The position numbers and the translations under genes were made by a program. Shown here in pieces: positions 11,555 through 22,179 of a stretch of 64,000 bases of DNA. The notes beneath the pieces were generated by a model. The model was not told the origin of the DNA, made no database searches, and saw nothing but the letters and a program-made list of their open reading frames with translations. Source of the stretch: Hyaloperonospora brassicae (taxonomy: Eukaryota > Oomycota > Peronosporomycetes > Peronosporales > Peronosporaceae). The stretch's first letter is position 1. Each line of letters begins with the position of its first letter. The stretch spans positions 62,001 to 126,000 of the forward strand of contig CANTFL010000529.1 of assembly GCA_947650285.1 (NCBI GenBank), in the 5' to 3' direction.

Positions 11555-14500
11555 TTGTAGAGCCAACGCGAGGCCATCGGGTACGACTGCAATAGACCAA
11601 GAAACTTTTCTGTATGATCGAGCACGTGGTGAATGAAACTGAAGCGCTGCTGTCAAAGGCGCAAGTGCAGTTCTAAACATGTTGACATACAGACCCATCG
11701 GCTGCGATACAGAGTTGTGTGACACAGGTGAGTGAGTATCCGGATGCAGTTGGTCACCGAGTTGTAGTGCTTGTGCGCGAGCGCGTTATCCTGCAAGTTG
11801 CTAACTGCTCAAGGTCGCCGACATGCCCGAGCTGAGCTCAGACGAATTGAAAGCCGCCGATTCCTTCAAGTGATCACCTCTGGTGGCAATAGCCGACAGC
11901 CATTTCGCAGCTGAGACTTGTTCGTACAACCATTGAGTGCTTTCCTCATTTGTTCGAGCACATTTCGAGCGACTATGGGAGTGAAGTTGCAGTAAGAATA
12001 GCTCTATTATTTTTGCTGATGGTAAGGTCGGAATGCGTGCGGCGTAACAGGCATTGCTACAGAACGAACAGAGCTCATTGCCAATCACAAAGCAAAAACG
12101 AGTAACGACAGAGAACACGCTGTCAGCGAATGAAGATAGACAAACATTGTAAAGGTCTGTAACACAAAACAGCGTCCGAGTGAATCGGACAAACTCATAG
12201 ATCACGGACTGTCAATGCCTTGTCACCAATACAATCAATTGACTTGCTCTTGGGGTAGAACACTTACCACAATTGACAAAGCCGATGGTCTTCGTCAGAG
12301 GTGCTACGAAATGATGCGGTACTTTACCCGTTGACAGGCATTGTAATCGAGAATCACGATGGTGTTTTCTCGTCCTTCCACTTGTTGAGTGCAGACGCCA
12401 AAGTGTCCTCTCAAATGAATTTACGCGGCAGGAAGGACACAGTTGACGATACGGCACCACGTTTGATGAGTACTTCACTTTTGTTGTGCACGACAAGAAG
12501 CGTGTGGCACCACAGAGAGTCTGCCGCTTTTTTGTAGTGAGAAACGTACATGATCGACGCTCTGACGCCTGCAGCAAGCGTCATGACTAGGCTCGTTTAT
12601 CTGGCCAAGATAGACAGCCATTTATACCAAGTACCACGTCGAGGTCGACAGTACGATACAACATGTAGCCGGCGACACTTGACATGAGCTGGAAGGAAAT
12701 ATCTACAAGGATGGCACGCTTTATGCAGCCGGTAGAGCATATCTGCGCTAATGGTAACCACCAAATGCCATGCACGATTCGATTGAGGTCGAAGGGCACC
12801 ACCACCAGTTCAATCTACATCAACAAAGTGAAAGTCGTTGCGACGATGGATTGTGATGAGTTGCTCTGGTCAGGTTGATGCGTCTATCAATGACATCTTG
12901 AAAACGAAGAGATACGTTTATGCCCGCTGCCGCAGGTCGTGACCTCAATTACCATGTCGAGCGCTACAGCCGTCTGGCCAAGCGCATTGTAGCTATCGTA
13001 CTCGACAATGCATAATCTCATTGCAACTTCGCGCGCTGTAGTTGATGCCATACAGTGCGTTGGGGGACCCAAATGGTCAATCGACTACAGTCGTCACGAC
13101 AAAAGATTAGTGCACGACGTCATTCTCTTCGATCATTTGGCGGTGACCCACGTCATCGACAATGTTTTGCCAACGAGACAAAGCAGCAAACGTGTTGCGT
13201 GATCTCCTCTTGGTACGCGACTCGGCTTTCTCTGACCAGCCAAGTCGTTTGTTCTGCCACGTAAAGCTCGACTGCAAATGTCTGTAGGTCGTCGATCGGA
13301 TACAACTACGACAAACGATCATCAACCATATCGACTGTGTCAGGCTGGCTTTCGCCTCGCACCTAGCGCCCATCTTCGCTCTGGACGTACACGACAAGGT
13401 GCAAGTAGTCACTAGGCGTCCCTTTCCATCCTCTCGAAGTAGAGGTACGTTGCACTGTCGCATGTATCTGCCGAAGTAGCTGCCCACAAGCTGAAGTCGT
13501 GTGTGCAATGTGACAGCATATCAACATGTGATCGGCTGCAAGTCGCAGACTCATGTATCGAAATCTCTCAGGCGACATAACCATTGGTCATGCAGACATC
13601 CGGTCGATGCTTGTTGGACGGTACTGATGGCGAGGGCTTTGCCCTGAGTAAAATGTGTCCTGACCTGCGTCTGCGCTACGAGTACTGCATACTTTCTATA
13701 TGCGCTTTTCAAGCAGTGCGCTGATAGATCAGCAATCTAGTGGACAAGAGGCTGGACAAACTACTGGTTGTTGTTGTTGTTGTTGTTGCTGTTGTTGTTG
13801 CTGTGGTCTTACATGCCATACACTCACTGACCAACGTTTGTCACTCGCCAACAAACTTACGCTTTGTGTTCGTTGGCGCGGGAGTGACACTGCAAAAGGA
13901 CGAGACAATGACGTCGCGATCAAAGTCACACATCGCTGGTCCTTTTCGTCGGCACTGGTTCTGTTGACCGGTGCACCGCCTCACTACATTTGGATGACAT
14001 GGTGATAGCTCAAACCAGTGCGAACAAGTGTGCACCAATGTGCTATGCCGAACAATTCTGCAAGTTCCTGCGGACGTCCATCGAAGGCAAAAAAGTGTCA
14101 GGTGTTGCTGTAGAATGTCCCGCCCAGACACTACTTCATCAGCGATACGTTCATGTCTGTCGGATCCGTCATTCCCCGCAAAGGGTCACAGTGGTGGCAG
14201 GTGCCTATGGACTTACTTGTTATTCAACGCATAAACCTCTTCCGTGTTTCCTGCATGAATATCGAGCACCTCACATTGCTGAGTTTTGTTGGCACATACG
14301 TTCGACACGTCAGTTTCTGCGCTTGAAAACTGCCCCGATCCGAATCTGTGTCGATAAGTGCATCCACATACTCGATCGATTGCTGGATAGACCCTGACGT
14401 CTGCCTTTAGCAACATAAGCTCGTTGAACAATGCTACGTATCGTGCGAGCACACGTGACATACAGCGTAATAACAGGAACAGCGCATCGCGAACTTGTGC

Positions 14501-14696
14501 TGCCTGATAGAACAAAGCACAAGCTCACCGATCAAAAAGGAGCCGATTAGGTCTTGACGTAGTAGCACTGTACTCTGCAGCTTTGCGATGGTGCGAGCAA
14601 AAGTGTGGCATGGCCGATCGTCGATACGACAAGCATAAACAACATATCATTCATGGTCGAGACCAGGGCTTCTTCTCACGGTGGCAAAACGTATCC
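11555..14696. other. 3.1 kb unassigned, probably decayed mobile DNA
   Basis: Frames on both strands are broken every 60-130 codons and no clear domain is readable. Patches on the minus strand (12550-12220, 13510-13110) read as protein-like sequence interrupted by stops, which suggests an old transposon or pseudogene, but I cannot assign a family. A (TTG)n run occurs at 13766-13803. Confidence 0.4.
13766..13803 (+). repeat. (TTG/GTT)n microsatellite
   Basis: A trinucleotide run of about twelve GTT units, two of them changed to GCT, lies in otherwise unassigned DNA. Confidence 0.95.
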
Positions 14697-16023
14697 TCAA
14701 TCCACTATCTGCATGCGTCGAGCCCAGTCAAGCTCGCCGCTATCTTCCGAGATGACTGAAGACCAGCGCAAGGCAGTAAACGACGACGGCAGCTCGGCCT
14801 CTGCGTGTTTCGCCTCAACAGCTGCCTTGCATGATTCAACAGTCTGCTTTTCACCACCAATGGCTCCCTCCTCTTTATCCCACTTGCTGTCACACAAGCT
14901 CGGAACGCACACACGGATGAGGTACATGCACAAGGCAGGTTCTTCCACTGCCTCCACCATGGTGTGCTCCGGGCGGGACTTACAGCACGTGTACACCACT
15001 CGCGTGCTGCGCAGCTCGCCATTCTCGTCACAGTGCTGCCCTCCTGCAAAGAACTGCGTAACGTCCGTGCCAGTATACTCCGTATCGGTCGCTCCTGTTT
15101 CTGGCACGAACGCACCCATGCTCCAGTCACTGGAACGCGACCCGTCCGGTTCTTCATGAAACTGATGGACCTCGTGTGCGTAGCAGACCTCGTACGTCCA
15201 CCATCCAGTAGTAGTCAGCAAACAGTGACCTTCCAGCTCCTTCCTCACAGTTTCCATCTTCTGCTCTCTCTCGGCTGCCGTATTCACTTCTGGCACGCCA
15301 AGCGTGACATAGTCCACCAGTTGCGTATTGGCGCACTCTTGCAGCTCGTCATGGTAGAACGCCCACCTGAGTAGTACAGCAGATACAAAAGAAGACAAAA
15401 GTTATCAGATAATGCACTGAAAACGGCACGACCGTATGATTGCAGACGATAGACCGACCCAATATGGCGCTTGCAACTACTGCAGCGCAGCTCGCGCCAA
15501 CTGTAGTCGTCAAAGACCGTCGCCTTTTTCGACAAAAGGTCACCTTCCGTTCCAAGCACGTCTTTAAAGCCTGCCAGCTCGTACTGCGCCTGAATAAAAA
15601 ACAATGGGTCATATTTTCACATTTTAGGTCCAAATTTTGGGTACGAATCCACACCATCTTCGTACGTACTCGACTCGGGTCCACAAATGTATAGAGCTGG
15701 ACGCCGTCGCCCAGCACAGCTTCGGGGCGACTGGCCACCGCTTTGGACGTGTCATGGAGATCAATATAGTTGCTGAAAAAAGCAAAAACGGGTCGAAAAT
15801 GGGTCAAAAATCAACGAAACAGGGACCCTGCAACAAGCGCGCACCTCTTGTAGGCGACAGGAGCGCCGCACATGCGACAGCGCACGACCGTATCATCGCT
15901 CTTGAGCTCCTCCATCGACTTGTGCTCGTGGTCCGCGATCAGGTCGAAAGCAACTGAGCTATGGGCCGTCACGGCACACGACACGAGCGCCACGAGCGCC
16001 ACAATGAGGACACGACGTGTCAT
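14697..16023 (-). CDS. Secreted CULT-MRH fusion protein (cereblon-like fold plus OS-9-like lectin domain)
   Basis: Four exons: 16023-15845, 15772-15670, 15589-15459, 15366-14697 (360 aa). Residues 1-20 form a clear signal peptide. Residues about 45-145 resemble a CULT domain, the thalidomide-binding fold of cereblon: a first CxxC (CRMCG, 49-52), an SNYIDLHD segment, a second CxxC (CSSC, 130-133), then HIGWAF. The HIG/WAF junction is created by splicing, which strongly supports the model. Residues about 185-320 resemble an MRH (mannose-6-phosphate receptor homology) domain: GHCLLTTTGWWTYEVCY matches the conserved core of OS-9, erlectin and glucosidase II beta, followed by several paired cysteines. 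Inference: an ER or secreted glycan-binding quality-control factor. The start of each domain is read by eye; the donor of exon 3 (GTCGGT) is off-consensus. Confidence 0.82.
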
Positions 16024-16275
16024 GAGGAATTGAGACCGGTGAGAGTGGCAGTTGACCTATTTTGGGCAAGACGTGTCAAATAGGGGTCCACAATCGGGAC
16101 ATGGCAAAAAAGCACTTGTTAAATCATGACGTGATGTGTTTTCGCCCATTCCGCTTTCTTTCTGCAAAGATGTATGCTACTCGGCGCCACCTCTTCCAGT
16201 ATTTGCTCCGCCAGCTGTCAAAACTTCGTCGCACATGATATGCGAATCTTGTGCTTCTGGGTGTGTCATCTTCTT

Positions 16276-16516
16276 TTAATCTTCTTCGGCACACTCTGAT
16301 CGTCTGCGCAGTCAACAAATGCCGCAGCTTCGTCAGTCGAGTTGCGCGCACTTACTTGTCGTGGTGGCCATGCGATTTCTTGATCTTTTGGCCTTCCTGC
16401 CACGCGTAGTATTGACTGACGCGGTCCATCTCGCCGCCCTTCCAGCGTCTCCAGACCAGTCCAACCGAAATGCTGAGTACGAGTCCAATTACAATGTCCG
16501 GCACAGGCGAGCGCAT
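16276..16516 (-). CDS. COX5C-like small cytochrome c oxidase subunit
   Basis: Two exons: 16516-16356 and 16303-16276 (62 aa). Plant COX5C is a ~63-residue inner-membrane subunit of complex IV with one span and a following charged helix. Here DIVIGLVLSISVGLVWRRWK gives the span and its positively charged flank, followed by an aromatic RVSQYYAWQEGQK segment where COX5C has a FY motif. The donor is a perfect GTAAGT that overlaps an in-frame TAA, so without splicing the protein would end at 54 residues; splicing replaces the end with an acidic tail. Similarity is weak and short, so an unrelated mitochondrial membrane peptide is possible. It lies head-to-head with the thioredoxin-fold gene, 365 bp apart. 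Confidence 0.6.
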
Positions 16517-16881
16517 CGAGAGAACAAATGAACGAGTGAATGAGTGAAGGAATGTCCTGCGTACTGTTGCGGTCTTTTGCGCGATCCGTCAGTTGGCACG
16601 TGCGTTCATTGTGCTACAAAACCGTTTGTTTTGCATTTCTTTTGCTCGCTGTTCGTCTCACCGACGCAGCAGCAGTAGCAGCAAATGGAATAAAAACATC
16701 GCACCGGCAAAATGGTCACCTTTTTGTCAACAGTGTCTACGTTGGCAATCGATCGCGGAGTCACGTTCCTATCTTTCTCCGTAACGGTATACAAGAACCT
16801 TATTCGCTTCCACTAGCGCGCGCTATCCCGACTCTATCTGTATCCCTCCCATGAACCACACACACTCGACCGTCACCAACG

Positions 16882-18045
16882 ATGGCCCGAGGCCAAGCGA
16901 AAGGGGCGCAGTCGAGCGCTGCTCGCGACATGAAGATGTTCCTGCGCAACCGCATGTGGCGCGAGCACCGGCACTGGCTCCTGGCGCTTGTCGCCCTCGT
17001 TGCGGCGCTCTTCGGCGCGGCGTTCGTGCGCTTTTCCACGTCGCAAGACCACATCTACCGCCTCGAAGTGACGGACACGGCGTTCATGGACCGCGTGTTT
17101 CGCTCGGGCGAGCCGTGGGTCGTGCTGTGCTCGGGCCCGAACGACGTCCTGCCCGACGCCTTTGACCAGGTGCCGTCCCGTCTCGCAGGCAAGAGCTTTG
17201 TCGGTGTCTTGGACTGCACGCAGCCGCTCCTGCCGTCGGGCACGTCGGTCCTCAAGCAGTACGGCCTGCAGCCCACGGTCTCGCCGACGGTGTTCATTTC
17301 AGCCAATGGCGAGCGACCAAAGCAAGTCGCTCGGCCGCATCTGAGCTCGGCGACCGCATTGGCCAAACACGTCGCGACGCGGTTACAAAAGACGATGCAA
17401 CAAGTGCAAAACTCGGCGCAGTTGGAAGCGCGATGTCTGTCCAGAACTACGTGCGTGCTCGTGTTACGAAGTCGACGGTTTCGACCTGATGAGAAGCAGT
17501 GGATCCGCGCGCTCATGTACAAGCACCGCACGGTGAGTTTTGCGTGGATCGATGCCACGAGCTTGAAACTCTCGCTGGAAAAGCTGCTCCCCGAGTACCG
17601 ACGGGGCGATCATCGCATGGTGCTTTTTCGACGTCAGCGTGACTTGGCCACGCAGGAAAAGGTGCTAGCGGCGAAGGCGTACCGTGGTAACGAGTTTGAC
17701 GCCGAGTCAGTGGGCATGTTCCTGGACGAGCACATCCAGAGCGATCGGCTAACACCGCTTGCAAAGTCGCCTACGCTCGTGCACCGAGAAACGAAGAAGA
17801 AGGGTCCATCTGTGCAACCGGAGGAGGGAGACAGGAGGTGGAAGCGTCCGAAGCGAAAGCATCGTTCTGGTCAGGACAGCTATCACGCGGGGGAAGACAA
17901 GACCGATGATGCTGATGTCTTTCCGCAGCTTGTCGAGCACGACGGGGATGATCGGAACCGTTTGGTTGACGCTGAAGGTGTAGAGGAAGAAGGCGATGTA
18001 TTGGATCTCGACGACGATGTCTACGATGACGATGCCGACATCTAG
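16882..18045 (+). CDS. Membrane-anchored thioredoxin-fold protein without CxxC
   Basis: Single exon, 387 aa. A basic N-terminus is followed by one membrane span (residues about 32-49) and a lumenal region. Residues about 55-165 look like a thioredoxin fold (GEPWVVLCSGPND at the active-site position, and the VSPTVF cis-proline motif), but the CxxC is replaced, so redox catalysis is unlikely. The second half may hold another degenerate thioredoxin-like unit. The C-terminal ~90 residues are low complexity: a lysine/arginine-rich stretch and then a strongly acidic end (LDLDDDVYDDDADI). The overall plan, anchor plus inactive thioredoxin fold, recalls ER chaperone-like proteins. Start chosen at 16882 because it gives the basic-span topology; an in-frame Met at residue 17 is also possible. 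Confidence 0.75.
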   Translation: MARGQAKGAQSSAARDMKMFLRNRMWREHRHWLLALVALVAALFGAAFVRFSTSQDHIYRLEVTDTAFMDRVFRSGEPWVVLCSGPNDVLPDAFDQVPSRLAGKSFVGVLDCTQPLLPSGTSVLKQYGLQPTVSPTVFISANGERPKQVARPHLSSATALAKHVATRLQKTMQQVQNSAQLEARCLSRTTCVLVLRSRRFRPDEKQWIRALMYKHRTVSFAWIDATSLKLSLEKLLPEYRRGDHRMVLFRRQRDLATQEKVLAAKAYRGNEFDAESVGMFLDEHIQSDRLTPLAKSPTLVHRETKKKGPSVQPEEGDRRWKRPKRKHRSGQDSYHAGEDKTDDADVFPQLVEHDGDDRNRLVDAEGVEEEGDVLDLDDDVYDDDADI

Positions 18046-19791
18046 GGATCGTCTGACATCGGAAAGTGGTCAGGACGTCAGAGTTGTCGTTGATTGTGTG
18101 GCACGTTCAACGGTGGGATCGTAATCCGGCACGGCAGTTCACACGACGTTTTGCAGGCTTTGACTGCAAAGAGTGCTACGGAGTCCGGAAGCATCTGGCA
18201 TCAACCACACTCTGTAGCACCAGCTAGTGGAGCAGCGACAGTTGTAGATATCCATCGATGCTCTGGCGTTACTTGCTATTAGAACACTGATTTGTCTGGT
18301 TCGGCATCGGTCTCTTGCAGACTGGCATTGCCATTCATTGCTAAGCGTCATGGCAGGTAGCATCCTCAATGGACTACCACTAGACGGTGTTCACCCTCAT
18401 TGCGTACTTTGTCGTATCGTGAACGCTGACTTGCGCCATGTCAGCCAAAGCAGATGCGCCGCCGGGTGACTGGAAGCTGTTGCGATCCCTCACGAGGTCA
18501 TCCGGGCCGTAAGCTTCCTGACTGGTTTTTTTCATGGACCGGACGTCAAGCTACTGCAGACTTCAAGAAGAAGAAGAAGATAAGCTCACACCGGCATAAA
18601 TCAGGTAGAGCTCACCCGGACACCTGCACGTCGGCCAGAAACGGGGACACTTCAGCTGACGCAGCTGCGTTCCGAAAAATAGGTCCACGTTGTTGATGCG
18701 AACGGACGGCTGCAAAAGCCGTTACGACGAGCACTCGTACATCCCGTTGCACGTGTCATCATGTCCGACCAAGGTAAGCAGCGCTCTGGCCCTATCGACT
18801 ATGGAGCTCATAGTGGCGGCCTTGCACGGTATCTGAAACACGGGGGTACCGGTTGTCTAGAAATTTGGTTGCAATCCACCACGAGGTTTCCCACATCACT
18901 TCAAACACTCTCGTGTGGAATGGGCCAACTGATCACAGGCCCACAGAGAGCACCCCTTTGTCATTCAGTGCGACCGTGAGAAGGTTCCTGCTGCGCCGCT
19001 TGACCTGACAAGACATGGACCACCTGCTCTACCGCTACGTGTATTGTGAGGTTGCTGTCACTTGCACGACCATCGCGGTATACCATGGACATGTCAGGCA
19101 GAAGAGGAGGGGCTGGTCGTTCGAGCAAGTTTAAGCCGTACAGGCTCTGGACACGGTCAGTCAGTCACCGACAACGACCGCAGTGGTTGTGCCACGTATT
19201 CTCAGCGTCGCAGCTACGAGGGCAGGAAGCACTCGTCCCAGTTGCAGTACACGAGTACCGAAGTTACGGTCGTTGATTCGTAGACCAGCAACGTCTTCGT
19301 CCGTCTCACGACGACACGCAACAGAATGTCGAACAGAGCGTCCGCGATCGTCGTTCCAGAACAAAGTCCTTCTCCATCACTCTGCTCTCACGAGACAATG
19401 TCTGCCATCCCGCGCCAAACACACCTCGAAATCGTGCCCCAGACTACCGACCGACCGTTCGCGTCAGTCGCAGCACAACATGGGTGCAAACCTCAGTCCC
19501 TTTCCCTCGCCCACGTCATTCTGCCGCGCTGCACAAGTGCCCATTTCCCCAACGTTCTCCCTATTGTACCATAAAAGCCACTGGCTCGCTGCTCTCGCCG
19601 TCGAATCAGATCGAGGAGGATCCACCAGCGACACCAGCCGCAGAGCGGATGGACAGGGGAAAGGGGACGAGGCTCCGCCACTCATCAGCCGTTTTGTATC
19701 CACATAGAGTACGCGAGTCTACGGATCTTTGCCGCCCGCCCCCGAGTCCTCTCCGCGCGTCCACTCGATCGTCTCCGAGCGGCCCCCGAGC
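18046..19791. other. 1.7 kb intergenic region, unassigned
   Basis: No supportable gene. Short open frames on both strands lack domains. A short GAA run occurs near 18565-18580. The right end must contain the promoter of the H+-pyrophosphatase gene. Confidence 0.4.
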
Positions 19792-19812
19792 GCTCATTTC
19801 GGCTTTTGCAGC
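19792..19812 (+). promoter_or_regulatory. Possible oomycete initiator element of the H+-PPase gene
   Basis: GCTCATTTCGGCTTTTGCAG approximates the oomycete initiator (GCTCATTYYNCAWTTT and related forms) and lies about 70 bp upstream of the start codon at 19864, the usual place for oomycete transcription starts. The match is imperfect in the second half. Confidence 0.4.
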
Positions 19813-19863
19813 GCGTGCGACAGCCCCGCAGTCGCTCGTCCCGCGCCCCGTCGCTCGTCCACT

Positions 19864-22179
19864 ATGACGACGGCTTTTGAAGTGTACGCCTACGTCGTGA
19901 GCGCCGGTGTGTTTGGGCTGTTGTTCGCCGCGTACCTCTTCTACGAAGTGTCGAAGGTCCGCGTCACGCGCCGCGGCGACGGCTACGCACTGCTGGCGTC
20001 GGACGTGCGCCACCAGACGGCCGACCGGCTGTTTGAGATTTACTGTGCCATTCAAGAGGGCGCGCGCGCGTTTCTGCTGGCCGAGTACACGCTGTGCATT
20101 GCGTTCCTCGTGGTCTTTGGCGGCGTTGTGCTCGTGCTCACGTCGTTGACGAACAAACAGGACGACGGCCCGCGCTTCGACTGGCTCTTTGGCACGCTCA
20201 ATGCCACCGCCTTTTGCGTCGGCGGGCTCACGTCCATGGCCGCGGGCTACATGGGCATGATGGTCGCGGTCTACGCGAACGCGCGCACCACTGTGTCGGC
20301 CATGAAAGAGGGCGCGCGCGGCTGGCGCGAGGCGTTCAACACGGCGTTCCGCGCGGGCGCCGTCATGGGCTTTGGCCTGAGTGCCATGGCGCTGCTCGTG
20401 CTGTTTGTGCTGATTAAGGTCTTTGAGACGCAGTACCCGCTGGCGACGCACTACAAGAAGCTGTTTGAAGCCATCTCGGGCTACGGCCTCGGGGGGTCGT
20501 CGATTGCAATGTTTGGCCGCGTGGGCGGCGGCATTTACACGAAAGCAGCCGACGTGGGCGCCGATTTGGCCGGCAAAGTCGTTGAGAACATCCCCGAAGA
20601 CGACCCGCGGAATCCCGCGACGATTGCCGACAATGTCGGCGACAATGTCGGCGACGTGGCCGGTATGGGGTCGGACCTCTTTGGGTCGCTGGCCGAAGCC
20701 ACGTGCGCCTGTCTAGTGATCTCCACGCAGAGTCCCGAGATCATTGCCGCTGGGTGGCCGGCCGTGCTGTTCCCATTGGTGATTACGGCCACGGGCATTT
20801 TCGTGTCGGCGCTCGTGAGCTTTTTGGCCACGCACGTGTGGCCCGTGAAGAAGGAGAAGGACGTGGAGAGGGTCTTGAAGGTGCAGCTGTTTGCCTCGAC
20901 GCTGCTCATGACAGTGCTCGTGATCCCCGTGGCCATGTGGCTGCTGCCCTCGACGTTTTCCATTGGCGGCGCGTACGCAGTGACTCCCATTCGCGCGTTT
21001 TACTGCGTGGCAGTGGGTCTCTGGGGCGGCTGCATTGTCGGCTTTGTCACGGAGTACTTTACCTCGCACAGCTACCAGCCCGTGCGCGAAGTGGCCCAGG
21101 CCTGCGAGACGGGCGCTGCTACCAACATCATTTACGGCCTCGCTCTTGGGTACAAGTCGGCGATCATCCCGATCACGATCATCTCGCTTGCGGTGTACGT
21201 GGGCTTTTCGACGGCGGGCATGTACGGCGTCGCGCTTGCTGCGCTTGGCTTCTTGGGGACGCTCGCCACGTGCCTGGCGATTGACGTGTACGGTCCGATT
21301 TGCGACAACGCCGGTGGCATTGCCGAGATGGCGGAGCTTCCGGCCGAGGTGCGCGACAAGACGGACGCTCTTGACGCTGCTGGCAACACGACTGCGGCGA
21401 TTGGCAAGGGGTTCGCCATTGGGTCAGCTGCCTTGGTGTCCCTGGCTCTGTTTGGCGGCTTTGTGACCCGTATCGAGGAGACGTCGATTAACATTCTGTC
21501 GCCGATCACGTTCGCCGGACTGTTCATGGGTGCGATGCTGCCGTACTGGTTCACTGCGATGACGATGAAGTCGGTCGGTGTTGCCGCCATGGAAATGGTG
21601 AAGGAGGTGAAGCACCAGTTTGCCACCATCCCTGGTCTCCTCGAGGGTCTACCCGGCCACGGTCCGCCCGACCACGCTCGATGCATCAAGATCTCTACCG
21701 ACGCTTCATTGCGCGAGATGATCCCCCCGGGACTGCTCGTGATGCTGTCCCCTATCATTGCCGGTACCTTTTTCGGTGTCCACGCCGTCTCGGGTCTGCT
21801 CGTTGGTAGTTTGACTTCGGGTGTGCAGCTTGCGATCTCGCAGTCGAACACTGGCGGTGCGTGGGACAACGCGAAGAAGTTTGTGGAGAAGGGCTGTGTG
21901 TCGATTGAGGACAAGGAGGGCAAGCTCATTGTGCAGGGAAAAGGCAGTGCTATCCACAAGGCTGCTGTCATTGGCGACACTGTGGGGGACCCCCTGAAGG
22001 ACACGTCTGGTCCAGCGCTCAACATCTTGATGAAGCTCATGGCGATCATCTCGCTGGTGTTCGGCGACTTTTTCAAGAGTATCAACGACGGCCGTGGTCT
22101 GCTGAACGTTCCGACTGGAGCTGTGGCGGAGGCTGTGGCTGCTGCTCCCGTTGCGGTTGTCGCAGCTCCTCCGATGTAA
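19864..22179 (+). CDS. Proton-pumping inorganic pyrophosphatase, K+-dependent type
   Basis: Single exon, 771 aa, the usual length of this family. It hydrolyses pyrophosphate and pumps H+ across vacuolar or acidocalcisome-type membranes through about 16 spans. The substrate-binding signature starts near residue 230: DVGADLAGKVVENIPEDDPR, then NVGDNVGDVAGMGSDLFGS. A second acidic loop (DVYGPICDNAGGIAEM) and a third (KAAVIGDTVGDPLKDTSGP) complete the Mg-PPi site. GNTTAA at 507-512 has Ala where K+-independent enzymes have Lys, which marks the K+-dependent subfamily. The true start is taken at 19864, because the in-frame sequence upstream is Pro/Ser/Arg-rich without ATG and precedes a hydrophobic first span. 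A purine-rich GAGA run (22263-22290) lies in the 3' flank. Confidence 0.96.
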   Translation: MTTAFEVYAYVVSAGVFGLLFAAYLFYEVSKVRVTRRGDGYALLASDVRHQTADRLFEIYCAIQEGARAFLLAEYTLCIAFLVVFGGVVLVLTSLTNKQDDGPRFDWLFGTLNATAFCVGGLTSMAAGYMGMMVAVYANARTTVSAMKEGARGWREAFNTAFRAGAVMGFGLSAMALLVLFVLIKVFETQYPLATHYKKLFEAISGYGLGGSSIAMFGRVGGGIYTKAADVGADLAGKVVENIPEDDPRNPATIADNVGDNVGDVAGMGSDLFGSLAEATCACLVISTQSPEIIAAGWPAVLFPLVITATGIFVSALVSFLATHVWPVKKEKDVERVLKVQLFASTLLMTVLVIPVAMWLLPSTFSIGGAYAVTPIRAFYCVAVGLWGGCIVGFVTEYFTSHSYQPVREVAQACETGAATNIIYGLALGYKSAIIPITIISLAVYVGFSTAGMYGVALAALGFLGTLATCLAIDVYGPICDNAGGIAEMAELPAEVRDKTDALDAAGNTTAAIGKGFAIGSAALVSLALFGGFVTRIEETSINILSPITFAGLFMGAMLPYWFTAMTMKSVGVAAMEMVKEVKHQFATIPGLLEGLPGHGPPDHARCIKISTDASLREMIPPGLLVMLSPIIAGTFFGVHAVSGLLVGSLTSGVQLAISQSNTGGAWDNAKKFVEKGCVSIEDKEGKLIVQGKGSAIHKAAVIGDTVGDPLKDTSGPALNILMKLMAIISLVFGDFFKSINDGRGLLNVPTGAVAEAVAAAPVAVVAAPPM

